Shown here: positions 1 through 7,811 of the stretch, one piece after another
Numbering within the stretch: position 1 is the stretch's first letter
Layout of the letters: each line of letters opens with the position of its first letter
DNA from: a bacterium MnTg04
GTDB lineage: Bacteria > Pseudomonadota > Gammaproteobacteria > Steroidobacterales > MnTg04
Assembly: GCA_008975185.1 (NCBI GenBank)
Contig: BFAU01000066.1
Coordinates: 1-14,233, forward strand
DNA length: 14,233 nt
Direction: 5' to 3'
The notes under the pieces: model-generated
What the model was told of the DNA's origin: nothing
The model's database searches: none
The model's input: only the letters and a program-made list of their open reading frames with translations
Position numbers and translations under genes: made by a program

Positions 1-736
1 CTTCGTTGATCGTGCCGCCCATCGCGCAGGGCGCAAAAACGTCGGCATCGGTGTCATAAATAGCATCCAGCGGCACCGCTTCGGCTCCCAAATTGCTGAC
101 GACATCCTGTACCGCGGCATCGTTGATATCGGTGACAAACACTTTGGCGCCTTCCTCGCGCAGCATGTCCACCAGGTGCCTGCCGACATGACCCACGCCC
201 TGAACCGCGAAACTCGTTTTTGCAATCTCTGTGTGCCCGTATTTTTTCATCAGGCAGGCGCGGATTCCCTGCAAAGTGCCGTAGGCGGTGAACCGTGAAG
301 GATCGCCGCTGCCGCCATGGACTTCATGGACTCCGACCACGCGATCGGTTTCGGCGTAGATATAGTCCATGTCCTCGACGCTGGTGCCGACATCTTCGGC
401 CGTGATATAGCGCCCGCCGAGGGAGCCGATGAAGCGGCCAAGGGCGCGGAACAATTGCTCGCTCTTGTCTTTCTGCGGGTCGCCTATCAGCACCGCCTTG
501 CCGCCGCCAAGGTTGAGGCCGGCTACCGCCGCCTTGTAAGTCATGCCTCGGGAAAGACGCAAGACATCCCTGAGCGCTTCCTCTTCGGATTCATAGTTGT
601 ACATGCGAAGTCCGCCGAGCGCCGGACCCAGCGTGGTGTCATGAATAGCGACGATGGCTTTCAGTCCACTGTGCTTGCAATGAAAAAACACGACCTGTTC
701 GTGTTCTCTCTCATCCATGGTTTTGAACAATTCCAT
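1..736 (-). CDS. ldh: Leucine dehydrogenase (Glu/Leu/Phe/Val dehydrogenase family), C-terminus cut by window edge
   Basis: NAD-dependent oxidative deamination of L-leucine (also valine and isoleucine) to the 2-keto acid, in the cytoplasm. The frame is open from an ATG at 736 to the left edge, giving 245 residues of a family usually about 345-365 long. The N-terminal dimerisation segment is followed by the substrate motif GGLRMY (41-46). Lys68 (MTYKAA) and catalytic Lys80 (GGGKAV) stand at the same numbers as in Bacillus leucine dehydrogenases. The Rossmann glycines are in QGVGHVGRHL (179-188). AGGAGA-type spacing upstream (complement of about 742-747) supports the ATG. The gene is divergent from icmF, which fits branched-chain amino acid catabolism. 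A Phe or Val dehydrogenase is the main alternative, because substrate residues in the missing C-terminus cannot be checked. Confidence 0.9.
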   Translation of the reverse strand, partial: MELFKTMDEREHEQVVFFHCKHSGLKAIVAIHDTTLGPALGGLRMYNYESEEEALRDVLRLSRGMTYKAAVAGLNLGGGKAVLIGDPQKDKSEQLFRALGRFIGSLGGRYITAEDVGTSVEDMDYIYAETDRVVGVHEVHGGSGDPSRFTAYGTLQGIRACLMKKYGHTEIAKTSFAVQGVGHVGRHLVDMLREEGAKVFVTDINDAAVQDVVSNLGAEAVPLDAIYDTDADVFAPCAMGGTINE

Positions 737-825
737 TTATATCTCCTGACACACGTGTTCGGACTCGATGGCAAGGGAGTCGTTTAGAGCCGCCAAAGCC
801 CGCCCGGGTAGTTAATTCATTGTGG

Positions 826-895
826 GTTCCCAGGCATCGATGGGAACGGCTGTCGCGTCGCGCCCCGGTGCAGTGGTGCGGCACGACCGGGGGCG
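826..895. other. Two inverted repeats in the 304-bp divergent intergenic region (737-1040)
   Basis: The gap between the dehydrogenase gene and icmF has no convincing gene. It holds two inverted repeats. The first has perfect 7-bp arms, GTTCCCA (826-832) and TGGGAAC (841-847), around an 8-base loop. The second has 9-bp arms, CGCCCCGGT (861-869) and ACCGGGGGCG (886-895, one extra G), around 16 bases. Neither is followed by a T-run on either strand, so they are not ordinary terminators. If the minus-strand -10 at 902-907 is used, both would lie in the transcribed leader, the GC-rich one at its very 5' end. They could instead be DNA operators. Confidence 0.5.
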
Positions 896-901
896 GGCAG
901 T

Positions 902-907
902 ATTATA
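902..907 (-). promoter_or_regulatory. Candidate -10 box for the leucine dehydrogenase gene
   Basis: On the minus strand this hexamer reads TATAAT, a perfect sigma-70 -10 box, with TG four bases upstream. No good -35 is visible at 16-18 bp. A start near 894-895 would give an untranslated leader of about 160 bases before the ATG at 736. This is a weak call based on one element. Confidence 0.35.
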
Positions 908-999
908 GTCATCCGCGCGCGACACTGCATTACAGATTTTAGTTGCTGCGGCGCACCATTTCCTCGTTTCCCCTTAAAGCTGGCTTTGCCGATTCCCGG

Positions 1000-1005
1000 T
1001 ATACT
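1000..1005 (+). promoter_or_regulatory. Candidate -10 box for icmF
   Basis: TATACT lies 36 bases upstream of the icmF ATG, with no clear -35 at the usual distance. Transcription would begin near 1012. That is downstream of the possible TTG start at 1005 and so supports translation from ATG at 1041. Confidence 0.3.
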
Positions 1006-1040
1006 TGGCTGTTGACCGTAATACAGGCCAAGTTTTCTCA

Positions 1041-4000
1041 ATGAGTACAGTTGCCGACCAGATTCACGACACCTCGCCAGCCCGCGGGCGGGCGCCGTTG
1101 CGTTTTGTCACTGCGGCTTCTTTATTCGACGGCCATGACGCGGCGATCAATATTATTCGCCGTCTCCTGCAATCGCATGGCGCCGAGGTTATCCACCTCG
1201 GGCACAACCGCAGCGTGGCCGATATCGTCGACGCGGCGATCCAGGAGGATGTCGATGGCGTGGCGATCAGTTCCTACCAGGGCGGCCACATGGAGTACTT
1301 CCGCTACATGGTGGACATGCTGCGCGAAAATGATTCCGAGCATATGCGTATTGTCGTCGGTGGTGGCGGGACCATCACGCCCCAGGAAATCCGTGAACTG
1401 GAAGCCTATGGGGTGGAAAAGGTCTACAGCCCGCAGGACGGTATGACGATGGGTCTGGATGGGATGATCGACGATGTGTTCAGGCGGGTCGGTAACTGGC
1501 AGGCTGCGGATTTCCAGCCGGGCGCGCTGTCGGCGGACAACCACCGGGCGGTGGCGCGAACGATCACGATGCTCGAACAGGCCGTCGACGAACCGCAACG
1601 GCTGGACGCCTTGCGCCGCACCTGGAAAGAATCGGCCAACAGCGCACCCGTCGTCGGCATCACCGGCACCGGCGGTTCGGGTAAAAGCAGCCTTACCGAT
1701 GAGCTGCTGAACCGTTTTCTGCGGCATTTCCCGGATCTCAGGATCGCAGTCCTGGCCATCGACCCGACCCGGCGCCGTACCGGCGGGGCCTTGCTCGGCG
1801 ATCGTATTCGCATGAACAGTCTGAGCGGCGGCCAGATTTTCATGCGCTCCATTGCCACCCGGCGGCAGCACCTGGCGACCAGCGTGGTGCTGGCCGACAG
1901 CGTTCAGGTATTGCGCTATGCCGGGTTCGACCTGATCGTCGTCGAGACCGCCGGCATCGGACAGAGCGATAGCGAGATCGTTGACCTGGTCGATTTGTCG
2001 ACCTACGTCATGACCAGCGATTATGGCGCCGCCAGCCAACTCGAAAAAATAGACATGCTGGATTATGCGGACCTGGTCGTGCTCAACAAATTTGAAAAGC
2101 GCGGCTCCGAAGACGCATTGCGCGATATTCGCAAACAGTGGAAACGCAACCGGCTCGCGTTCGAGACGGCCGATGAGGATATCCCGGTTTTCCCGACGAT
2201 CGCCAGCCAGTTCAACGACCCCGGCGTAAACCGCCTGTTCCAGGAGCTTTGTGAGCGCCTGGCAGCTCTCGAAAGCAGCGAGCCGGGGCAATGGCTGTGC
2301 AAGGATCCGTGTCCGACCGGCGATCTGCGCAAGCAGGCGATCGTGCCGCCGGATCGTTCGCGGTATCTCGCCGAGATCGCCGCCGGCGGCAGGGCGACCC
2401 ACGAGGAAATCTCGTGGCGCGCGGCCGCGGCGGATCAGGCCCAGGCTTGTTACCGCGCGCTGAAAGTTCTGCAGGACAAAGCCATGCCGGTCGAGCTCGA
2501 TGCCTTTGCCAAGTCCGCGCTGGCAGGAAAAGACCAGGGCTCGATTGGCGAGTTGCGGCGAGCGTACAACGCCGCGCTCGACAAAGTTGGCGCCGGCGGC
2601 GTCGAGCTTTTGCGCCAGTGGCCGGCCAGACGACAAGCACTGCGGCAGGAAACATACAGTTACCAGGTGCGCGGCAAGGAAGTCAGCGGGCACAATTTCA
2701 GCGAATCGCTGAGCCGTATCAAGATACCCAAAATCGCCGCACCGGATTTCCGTGGCTGGGGAGATACCCTGCGTTTCCTGATGGAGGAAAACCTGCCGGG
2801 TTTCTATCCCTATACGGCCGGAGTTTACCCGTACCGGCGAACCCTGGAAGACCCGACTCGGATGTTCGCCGGCGAAGGGACCCCGGAAAGGACCAACCGG
2901 CGCTTTCACTACCTGGCCTGGGGGCACGAGGCTACCCGGCTTTCGACCGCGTTCGATTCGGCTACCTTGTATGGCGAAGACCCGGACTTAAGACCCGACA
3001 TCTATGGGCGCGTAGGAAATTCAGGCGTTTCCGTCGCTACGCTGGACGATATGAAAAAGCTGTATTCCGGCATTGACTTGCTGGCGCCAGCAACTTCGGT
3101 TTCGATGACGATCAACGGTCCGGCGCCGATGCTGCTGGCGATGTTCATGAATACCGCGATCGATCAGAACGTCGAACGATATTTGCGTGAGAACGGCCTG
3201 TTCGAGGAGGCGCAGAAAAAAATAGACGGGCTTTACGCGGACCGGCAAAGACCGGTATACACCGGTGAGCTACCGCGCGGGCACGATGGCTTCGGTCTCG
3301 GCTTGCTGGGGGTCAGCGGCGATCAGCTGGTCGATGCCGGCACATACGAAAAGCTCAAGGCCGAGGCGTTGCGAAAAGCGCGGGGTACGGTACAGGCCGA
3401 TATCCTCAAGGAGGACCAGGCGCAGAATACCTGTATTTTTTCGACCGAGTTTGCGGTGCGCATGATGGGCGACGTGCAGGCCTATTTTATCGAGCACCGC
3501 GTACGCAATTTCTATAGCGTGTCGATTTCCGGTTACCACATCGCCGAGGCGGGTGCGAATCCGATCAGCCAGCTCGCGTTTACGCTGGCCAACGGTTTTA
3601 CCCTGGTCGAGTATTACCTGAGTCGGGGCATGAAGATCGATGATTTCGCGCCGAACCTGAGTTTCTTTTTCAGCAACGGCATGGATCCGGAATACGCGGT
3701 AATCGGCCGCGTGGCCAGGCGAATCTGGGCGCGGGCGATGCACGGTATATACGGCGCCGGACCGCGCAGCCAGATGCTCAAGTACCACATCCAGACTTCA
3801 GGTCGCAGCCTGCACGCGCAGGAAATCCAGTTCAACGATATCCGCACAACGCTGCAGGCCTTGTATGCGCTGTTTGATAACTGCAACAGCCTGCATACTA
3901 ATGCCTACGATGAAGCCATAACGACGCCGACCGAGGAATCCGTCCGCCGGGCGATGGCGATCCAGCTCATTATTAATAAGGAGCTGGGTCTGAACAAAAA

Positions 4001-4484
4001 TGAAAACCCGATGCAGGGTTCTTTTGCAATCAACGAGCTCACCGACCTGGTGGAGGAAGCGGTCTACCTGGAATTCGAGCGTATTTCAGAGCGTGGCGGC
4101 GTTTTGGGCGCCATGGAAAGCATGTACCAGCGCGGGAAAATACAGGACGAAAGCCTGTATTACGAGTCGATGAAACACGATGGCAGTCTGCCGCTGATCG
4201 GTGTGAATACTTTTCTCGGGGCGGACAATGAGCCGCAGGAAAGGTCGGCAGCACAATTGATCCGTTCCACAGAAGAAGAAAAACAGGCGCAGGTGAAAAA
4301 TACCGCCGAATTTCTCGAGCGGAATGCACCGCGGATTGAGGCCGCTCTCGAACAGTTGCAAGCCGCCGCAGCGAGTGGCGGGAACGTGTTCGCCAGCCTG
4401 ATGGAAACGGTGAAAATCAGTTCTCTTGGCCGGATCAGCCACGCGCTTTATCGGGTCGGTGGCCAGTATCGGAGAAGCATGTAA
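1041..4484 (+). CDS. icmF: Fused isobutyryl-CoA mutase IcmF (B12 domain, G-protein chaperone, mutase)
   Basis: Adenosylcobalamin-dependent radical enzyme that interconverts isobutyryl-CoA and n-butyryl-CoA, with its own GTPase chaperone built in. It has 1147 residues, typical for IcmF. Domain order: cobalamin-binding fold at about 15-150, with DGHDAA (30-35) giving the cobalt-ligand His32 and a GGGG loop near 107; MeaB-like G domain at about 200-415, with P-loop GTGGSGKSS (209-217), ETAG (302-305) and NKFE (349-352); linker; mutase TIM barrel from about 550, with SGYHIAEAGA carrying His833. By motif alignment Phe609 (RMFAGEG) and Gln795 (AQNTCIF) occupy the places of Tyr89 and Arg207 of methylmalonyl-CoA mutase, the pattern of isobutyryl-CoA specificity. 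ATG 1041 is preferred over TTG 1005 because a TATACT box overlaps the TTG. There is no strong ribosome site. The gene is divergent from leucine dehydrogenase. Confidence 0.95.
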   Translation: MSTVADQIHDTSPARGRAPLRFVTAASLFDGHDAAINIIRRLLQSHGAEVIHLGHNRSVADIVDAAIQEDVDGVAISSYQGGHMEYFRYMVDMLRENDSEHMRIVVGGGGTITPQEIRELEAYGVEKVYSPQDGMTMGLDGMIDDVFRRVGNWQAADFQPGALSADNHRAVARTITMLEQAVDEPQRLDALRRTWKESANSAPVVGITGTGGSGKSSLTDELLNRFLRHFPDLRIAVLAIDPTRRRTGGALLGDRIRMNSLSGGQIFMRSIATRRQHLATSVVLADSVQVLRYAGFDLIVVETAGIGQSDSEIVDLVDLSTYVMTSDYGAASQLEKIDMLDYADLVVLNKFEKRGSEDALRDIRKQWKRNRLAFETADEDIPVFPTIASQFNDPGVNRLFQELCERLAALESSEPGQWLCKDPCPTGDLRKQAIVPPDRSRYLAEIAAGGRATHEEISWRAAAADQAQACYRALKVLQDKAMPVELDAFAKSALAGKDQGSIGELRRAYNAALDKVGAGGVELLRQWPARRQALRQETYSYQVRGKEVSGHNFSESLSRIKIPKIAAPDFRGWGDTLRFLMEENLPGFYPYTAGVYPYRRTLEDPTRMFAGEGTPERTNRRFHYLAWGHEATRLSTAFDSATLYGEDPDLRPDIYGRVGNSGVSVATLDDMKKLYSGIDLLAPATSVSMTINGPAPMLLAMFMNTAIDQNVERYLRENGLFEEAQKKIDGLYADRQRPVYTGELPRGHDGFGLGLLGVSGDQLVDAGTYEKLKAEALRKARGTVQADILKEDQAQNTCIFSTEFAVRMMGDVQAYFIEHRVRNFYSVSISGYHIAEAGANPISQLAFTLANGFTLVEYYLSRGMKIDDFAPNLSFFFSNGMDPEYAVIGRVARRIWARAMHGIYGAGPRSQMLKYHIQTSGRSLHAQEIQFNDIRTTLQALYALFDNCNSLHTNAYDEAITTPTEESVRRAMAIQLIINKELGLNKNENPMQGSFAINELTDLVEEAVYLEFERISERGGVLGAMESMYQRGKIQDESLYYESMKHDGSLPLIGVNTFLGADNEPQERSAAQLIRSTEEEKQAQVKNTAEFLERNAPRIEAALEQLQAAAASGGNVFASLMETVKISSLGRISHALYRVGGQYRRSM

Positions 4485-4597
4485 ACCATTGATTCGATAG
4501 ACGCAGCTTTTGTTTCGGGGGTGTTTCTGATAAATTCAGCCGCTGCAGAGCGATGCCCAAATCGCCTTTTCAAACTATAAAAACAGAAGGTAACCAC

Positions 4598-5392
4598 ATG
4601 TTGAAAGCTACGATCGCGCACCAACGGATCCGCGGAACCTGGGCGTTGTCCACAATGCTTGTGCTGGTCGCAAGTACGCTGGGCGCACAGGAAGCCACAT
4701 TAAACCGGGCCCTGGATGTACAGCGCCAGTCGGACCGGTCCTCCGTCCGGACCCAGACCCGTATCGGGCAACTGGACGACCAGATCACCGGGCTGAGGGG
4801 TGACTACCGGATGACGATTCAGGAGTTGGATCGTATCCAGATCTATAACGGGCATATGCGGACGCTGGTCAATAGTCAGCAGACCGAAATCGACCGGATT
4901 ACCACCGAGCTGGAAAACATCGTCGTCGTGGAGCAGGGGATCATCCCGCTGATGGGCAGCATGATCGAAACGCTGGACCAGTTTATCCACCTGGACATAC
5001 CGTTCAACATGGAAGAGCGCGAGAATCGAATCGATATGCTGCGTACCAACATGGATAGCTCGGAACTGACGATATCCGAGAAATTCCGCCAGATCATGAA
5101 TGCTTACCAGATCGAAACCTCGTTTGGCAAAGACACCGAATTCACCGTTGACAGCCTGGAAATCAATGGCGAGATCCGTGAGGTCAATTTCCTCCGGGTC
5201 GGAAGGATTCTGCTCGCCTACCAGACGCCGGATCGGCAGGATACCGGTTTCTGGAACAAGAATACGCGCCAGTGGGAACCACTGGGGGATGAATATCGCA
5301 AGCCCATTTCCGAAGGTCTGCGGATTGCCAAGAAGCAGGCCGCGCCTAACCTGTTGAAATTACCCGTGCCGGCGCCGGAGAACGCACAATGA
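4598..5392 (+). CDS. DUF3450 family periplasmic coiled-coil protein of the TonB2 operon
   Basis: First gene of the TonB operon, with 264 residues. It has an N-terminal signal peptide (hydrophobic stretch about 14-30, likely cut after TLGA before QE). A long charged heptad-like region follows at about 36-105 (coiled coil), and then a smaller predicted alpha/beta part containing NFLRVGRILLAYQT. The family is found beside TtpC/ExbB/ExbD/TonB genes in gammaproteobacteria, and its exact role is not established to my knowledge. A periplasmic partner of TtpC is likely. ATG 4598 is chosen because AGAAGG lies 7 bases upstream and the signal peptide follows at once; an in-frame ATG at 4553 would put 15 residues in front of it. 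The stop overlaps the next start as ATGA. A GATAAAT stretch about 65 bases upstream is only a weak promoter candidate. Confidence 0.85.
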   Translation: MLKATIAHQRIRGTWALSTMLVLVASTLGAQEATLNRALDVQRQSDRSSVRTQTRIGQLDDQITGLRGDYRMTIQELDRIQIYNGHMRTLVNSQQTEIDRITTELENIVVVEQGIIPLMGSMIETLDQFIHLDIPFNMEERENRIDMLRTNMDSSELTISEKFRQIMNAYQIETSFGKDTEFTVDSLEINGEIREVNFLRVGRILLAYQTPDRQDTGFWNKNTRQWEPLGDEYRKPISEGLRIAKKQAAPNLLKLPVPAPENAQ

Positions 5393-6795
5393 CAAACATA
5401 AAAATATTATCGGTTTTCCTGGTTGCGGGCCTGTTGGCGGGCGCATCGGCGCTGGGCCAGGAAACGGCGCCGTTGGTGGCCGAGGAAACAGCGGCCGAGG
5501 TGCGGGCCCGGGAATCGGCTGCTTCGATGGATGAATTGCTGCGGAACTCGCAACGGGAAGCCCGCAAGGTGAGCGGGGAGAACCAGGAACGCCTGCGCCG
5601 GTTTGAAACTGAACGCAACAATCAGCGCGCCCTGTTGCGCCAGGCGAAGGCCGATCGAGACGCCGCCCAGCGTCAGGCGGACCGGCTCAAGGCCTTGTTT
5701 GACGACAATGAACGGCAGCTCGAAGAATTGCAGGACACCTTCCGTATTCAAAGCGGCAACATGGGTGAGATGTTTGGCGTGGTCCGCCAGGTCGCCGGCG
5801 ATGTCAAAGGCACGATCGATGCGTCGATGGTGTCCGCACAATATCCGGATCGCGGGGCGCTCGCTGCCCGTCTCGCGCAAATCAAGGGTCTGCCATCGAT
5901 CGAGGATTTGAATAATTTGCGGATCCTGATGCTCAATGAAATGATCGAATCGGCCAAAATCGTTCGTTTCCCGACCCGGATCGTCAATGCGGATGGAACC
6001 TTTTCCGATGCCGAGGTCGTCAGGGTCGGCGTGTTCAACCTGATTACCGGCGACGAGTTTCTGACCTATGAACCGGGCACCAAGAGCATCAAGGTGCTGC
6101 CGCGGCAGCCCAAAGGCCGCTACCGTGACATGGCGGGCGATCTGTTTGACGCCACCTCGGGGACCGTTGCGATGGCGGTCGACCCCAGCTTTGGCTCACT
6201 GCTGAAGCTGCTGATCAATGCGCCGACTTTCCGTGAACGAATCGAGCAAGGCCGCACCGTCGGCTATGTCATTATTGTCCTTGGCATATTTGGTTTCCTG
6301 GTTTCCATCGAGCGTTGGCTGTTCCTATCCGGGGCGAGCACGAAAGTGCGCCGGCAGCTCAAAAGCGCTGAACCCGACGAAGACAATGCCCTGGGCCGTA
6401 TCCTTGCCGTTTATCACCAGAACAAGGAGATCGACACCGAGACCCTGGAACTCAAGCTAGACGAGGCGATCCTCAAGGAAACCCCGAAATTCGAGAAACG
6501 ACAGGGGACGATCAAGGTGCTGGCCGCGGTCGCCCCGCTGATGGGCCTGCTGGGAACGGTCGTCGGCATGATCGAAACTTTTCAGATGATTACGCTGTTC
6601 GGCACCGGCGATCCAAAGCTGATGGCCGGCGGTATCTCGCAAGCGCTGATGACGACCGTGATGGGTCTGGTCGTCGCCATACCGCTGGTGCTGCTGTATA
6701 GCCTGGTGGCTGCCAAGAGCCGTGCGCTGGTCGAGATACTCGAAGAACAGAGCGCCGGCATGATCGCGCGTCACTCAGAGAAAGGGAATTATTGA
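5389..6795 (+). CDS. ttpC: TtpC-like long ExbB (MotA/TolQ/ExbB proton channel with periplasmic extension)
   Basis: 468 residues, about twice a normal ExbB. A signal peptide at 1-23 (SALG before QE) is followed by a coiled coil at about 50-115 and a periplasmic segment to about 285 that includes VVRVGVFNLI. The channel part then has three membrane helices at about 290-313, 373-397 and 420-443, with the family motifs PLMGLLGTVVGMIETF and GGISQALMTTVMGLVVAIP. In Vibrio, TtpC is an extra component required by TonB2 systems but not TonB1. Here it probably couples the inner-membrane motor to TonB, with the DUF3450 protein as periplasmic partner. It overlaps the DUF3450 gene by ATGA and abuts the next ATG with no gap, so translation is probably coupled. 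The name is by architecture and context. Confidence 0.88.
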   Translation: MTNIKILSVFLVAGLLAGASALGQETAPLVAEETAAEVRARESAASMDELLRNSQREARKVSGENQERLRRFETERNNQRALLRQAKADRDAAQRQADRLKALFDDNERQLEELQDTFRIQSGNMGEMFGVVRQVAGDVKGTIDASMVSAQYPDRGALAARLAQIKGLPSIEDLNNLRILMLNEMIESAKIVRFPTRIVNADGTFSDAEVVRVGVFNLITGDEFLTYEPGTKSIKVLPRQPKGRYRDMAGDLFDATSGTVAMAVDPSFGSLLKLLINAPTFRERIEQGRTVGYVIIVLGIFGFLVSIERWLFLSGASTKVRRQLKSAEPDEDNALGRILAVYHQNKEIDTETLELKLDEAILKETPKFEKRQGTIKVLAAVAPLMGLLGTVVGMIETFQMITLFGTGDPKLMAGGISQALMTTVMGLVVAIPLVLLYSLVAAKSRALVEILEEQSAGMIARHSEKGNY

Positions 6796-7320
6796 ATGAG
6801 TTTGCTGCTGGAGCCATTCTATGTAATCCGCGACTTCTTCGAGGCCGGGGGGGACGTACTCTACGGCATCCTGGTCGTCACGATCCTGATGTGGACGTTC
6901 ATCATCGAACGGCTCTGGTATTTCTACGGCGAGATGCCAAAACGAGTCCGCCAGGTCCAGGAGGAATGGGATAACCGCGAAGACACCACCTCATGGTATG
7001 CGCGGCGTATTCGCGACATGCTGATTTCGGATATCTCCCTGGAAGCGAAGCAATACCTGCTGCTGATCAAGACGCTGATGGCGGTGTTGCCCTTGCTGGG
7101 CCTGCTCGGGACAGTGACCGGCATGGTCCAGGTCTTCGACGTGATGGCAATTACCGGCACCAGCAACGCGCGCCTGATGGCAGGTGGTGTATCGGCGGCG
7201 ACCATACCGACGATGTCGGGTCTGGTCGCAGCGCTGTCCGGCGTTTACCTGGTGACTTTCCTCGAAAACAAGGCGAATGCCGAGATTGAACAGGCCGAAG
7301 ACTTATTATTGCCTTACTAA
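6796..7320 (+). CDS. exbB: ExbB proton-channel protein (short, ExbB2 type)
   Basis: Inner-membrane proton-channel subunit working with ExbD to energise TonB. At 174 residues it is shorter than E. coli ExbB (about 244) and typical of the ExbB2 class. There are three membrane helices at about 21-44, 88-113 and 134-157. Motifs are PLLGLLGTVTGMVQVF in helix 2 and GGVSAATIPTMSGLVAALSG in helix 3. The ATG directly follows the stop of the preceding gene, with AAGGG about 10 bases upstream. It is a second, shorter paralogue of the channel domain just upstream, so the motor may contain both. Confidence 0.92.
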   Translation: MSLLLEPFYVIRDFFEAGGDVLYGILVVTILMWTFIIERLWYFYGEMPKRVRQVQEEWDNREDTTSWYARRIRDMLISDISLEAKQYLLLIKTLMAVLPLLGLLGTVTGMVQVFDVMAITGTSNARLMAGGVSAATIPTMSGLVAALSGVYLVTFLENKANAEIEQAEDLLLPY

Positions 7321-7344
7321 GGGTTGTATCACCAAGGTTAAGAC

Positions 7345-7749
7345 ATGCGACGTAAAATAAGCCACCGCGAAGAAGACGCCGAGATCAATATCACGCCGAT
7401 GCTGGACGTGGTGTTTATCATGCTGATCTTTTTCATCGTGACGACTTCGTTTGTCTCGGAAATAGGCGTAGACCTGAATCGACCGTCCAATCAGCCGAAA
7501 AAAGAACAGAAGATATCCGAGGTTATTGCGATCAGGATTGAAAAGACCGGCAGAATAGTGATTCAGGGCCGGACCATCGATATCCGTGCCGTACGTGCCA
7601 ATATTGAAAGCAGCCTGGCTGCGAAAGCCGATGCGCCGGTGGTCATCATCGCGGACCGCGAATCGGACGCCGGTCTGCTGGTCCGGGTTATCGACCAGGC
7701 GAGGGTAGCCGGCGCCGAAACGGTTTCGCTGGCCGCGGCTGCGCGCTGA
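7345..7749 (+). CDS. exbD: ExbD biopolymer transport protein, first copy
   Basis: 134 residues. A short cytoplasmic N-terminus is followed by one membrane helix at about 19-41 (PMLDVVFIMLIFFIVTTSF) and a periplasmic domain. Asp21 in this helix corresponds to the proton-carrying aspartate of the family (Asp25 in E. coli). AAGG lies 7 bases before the ATG, which is 24 bases after exbB. The periplasmic half differs strongly from the second ExbD although the membrane part is nearly identical. Confidence 0.94.
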   Translation: MRRKISHREEDAEINITPMLDVVFIMLIFFIVTTSFVSEIGVDLNRPSNQPKKEQKISEVIAIRIEKTGRIVIQGRTIDIRAVRANIESSLAAKADAPVVIIADRESDAGLLVRVIDQARVAGAETVSLAAAAR

Positions 7750-7765
7750 GCGCCTAGCGCTGAGC
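7743..7765. repeat. Direct repeat and short hairpin at the exbD-exbD junction
   Basis: GCGCTGAGC occurs twice (7743-7751 and 7757-7765), spanning the first exbD stop. AGCGC and GCGCT (7749-7753, 7757-7761) form a 5-bp stem with a 3-base loop. The 62-bp gap is the widest between cistrons after the first gene. No T-run follows, so it is not a terminator; an RNA processing site is possible. Confidence 0.4.
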
Positions 7766-7811
7766 AATAAGGGGGGAACCTGGAACTACATGAGGACTCA
7801 AACTTAACACC

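Noticed and set aside
1005..1040. TTG 1005 as the icmF start
   Set aside because: It overlaps a TATACT -10-like box, has no ribosome site, and adds 12 residues outside the conserved N-terminus.
817..1041. 74-codon minus-strand frame in the ldh-icmF gap
   Set aside because: No ribosome site, no recognisable motif, and it runs across the hairpins and the icmF start region.
1122..2927. 601-codon open frame on the minus strand opposite icmF
   Set aside because: It lies wholly inside the well-supported icmF gene, has no family motif, and its composition is what high GC at icmF codon positions gives on the other strand.
2291..3076. 261-codon plus-strand frame inside icmF
   Set aside because: Shadow of icmF in another frame. 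The icmF frame carries the conserved domains continuously through this stretch, so there is no frameshift.
4485..4597. Fur box upstream of the TonB operon
   Set aside because: I looked for GATAAT-type repeats expected for iron control. Only one GATAAAT stretch is present, with no dyad.
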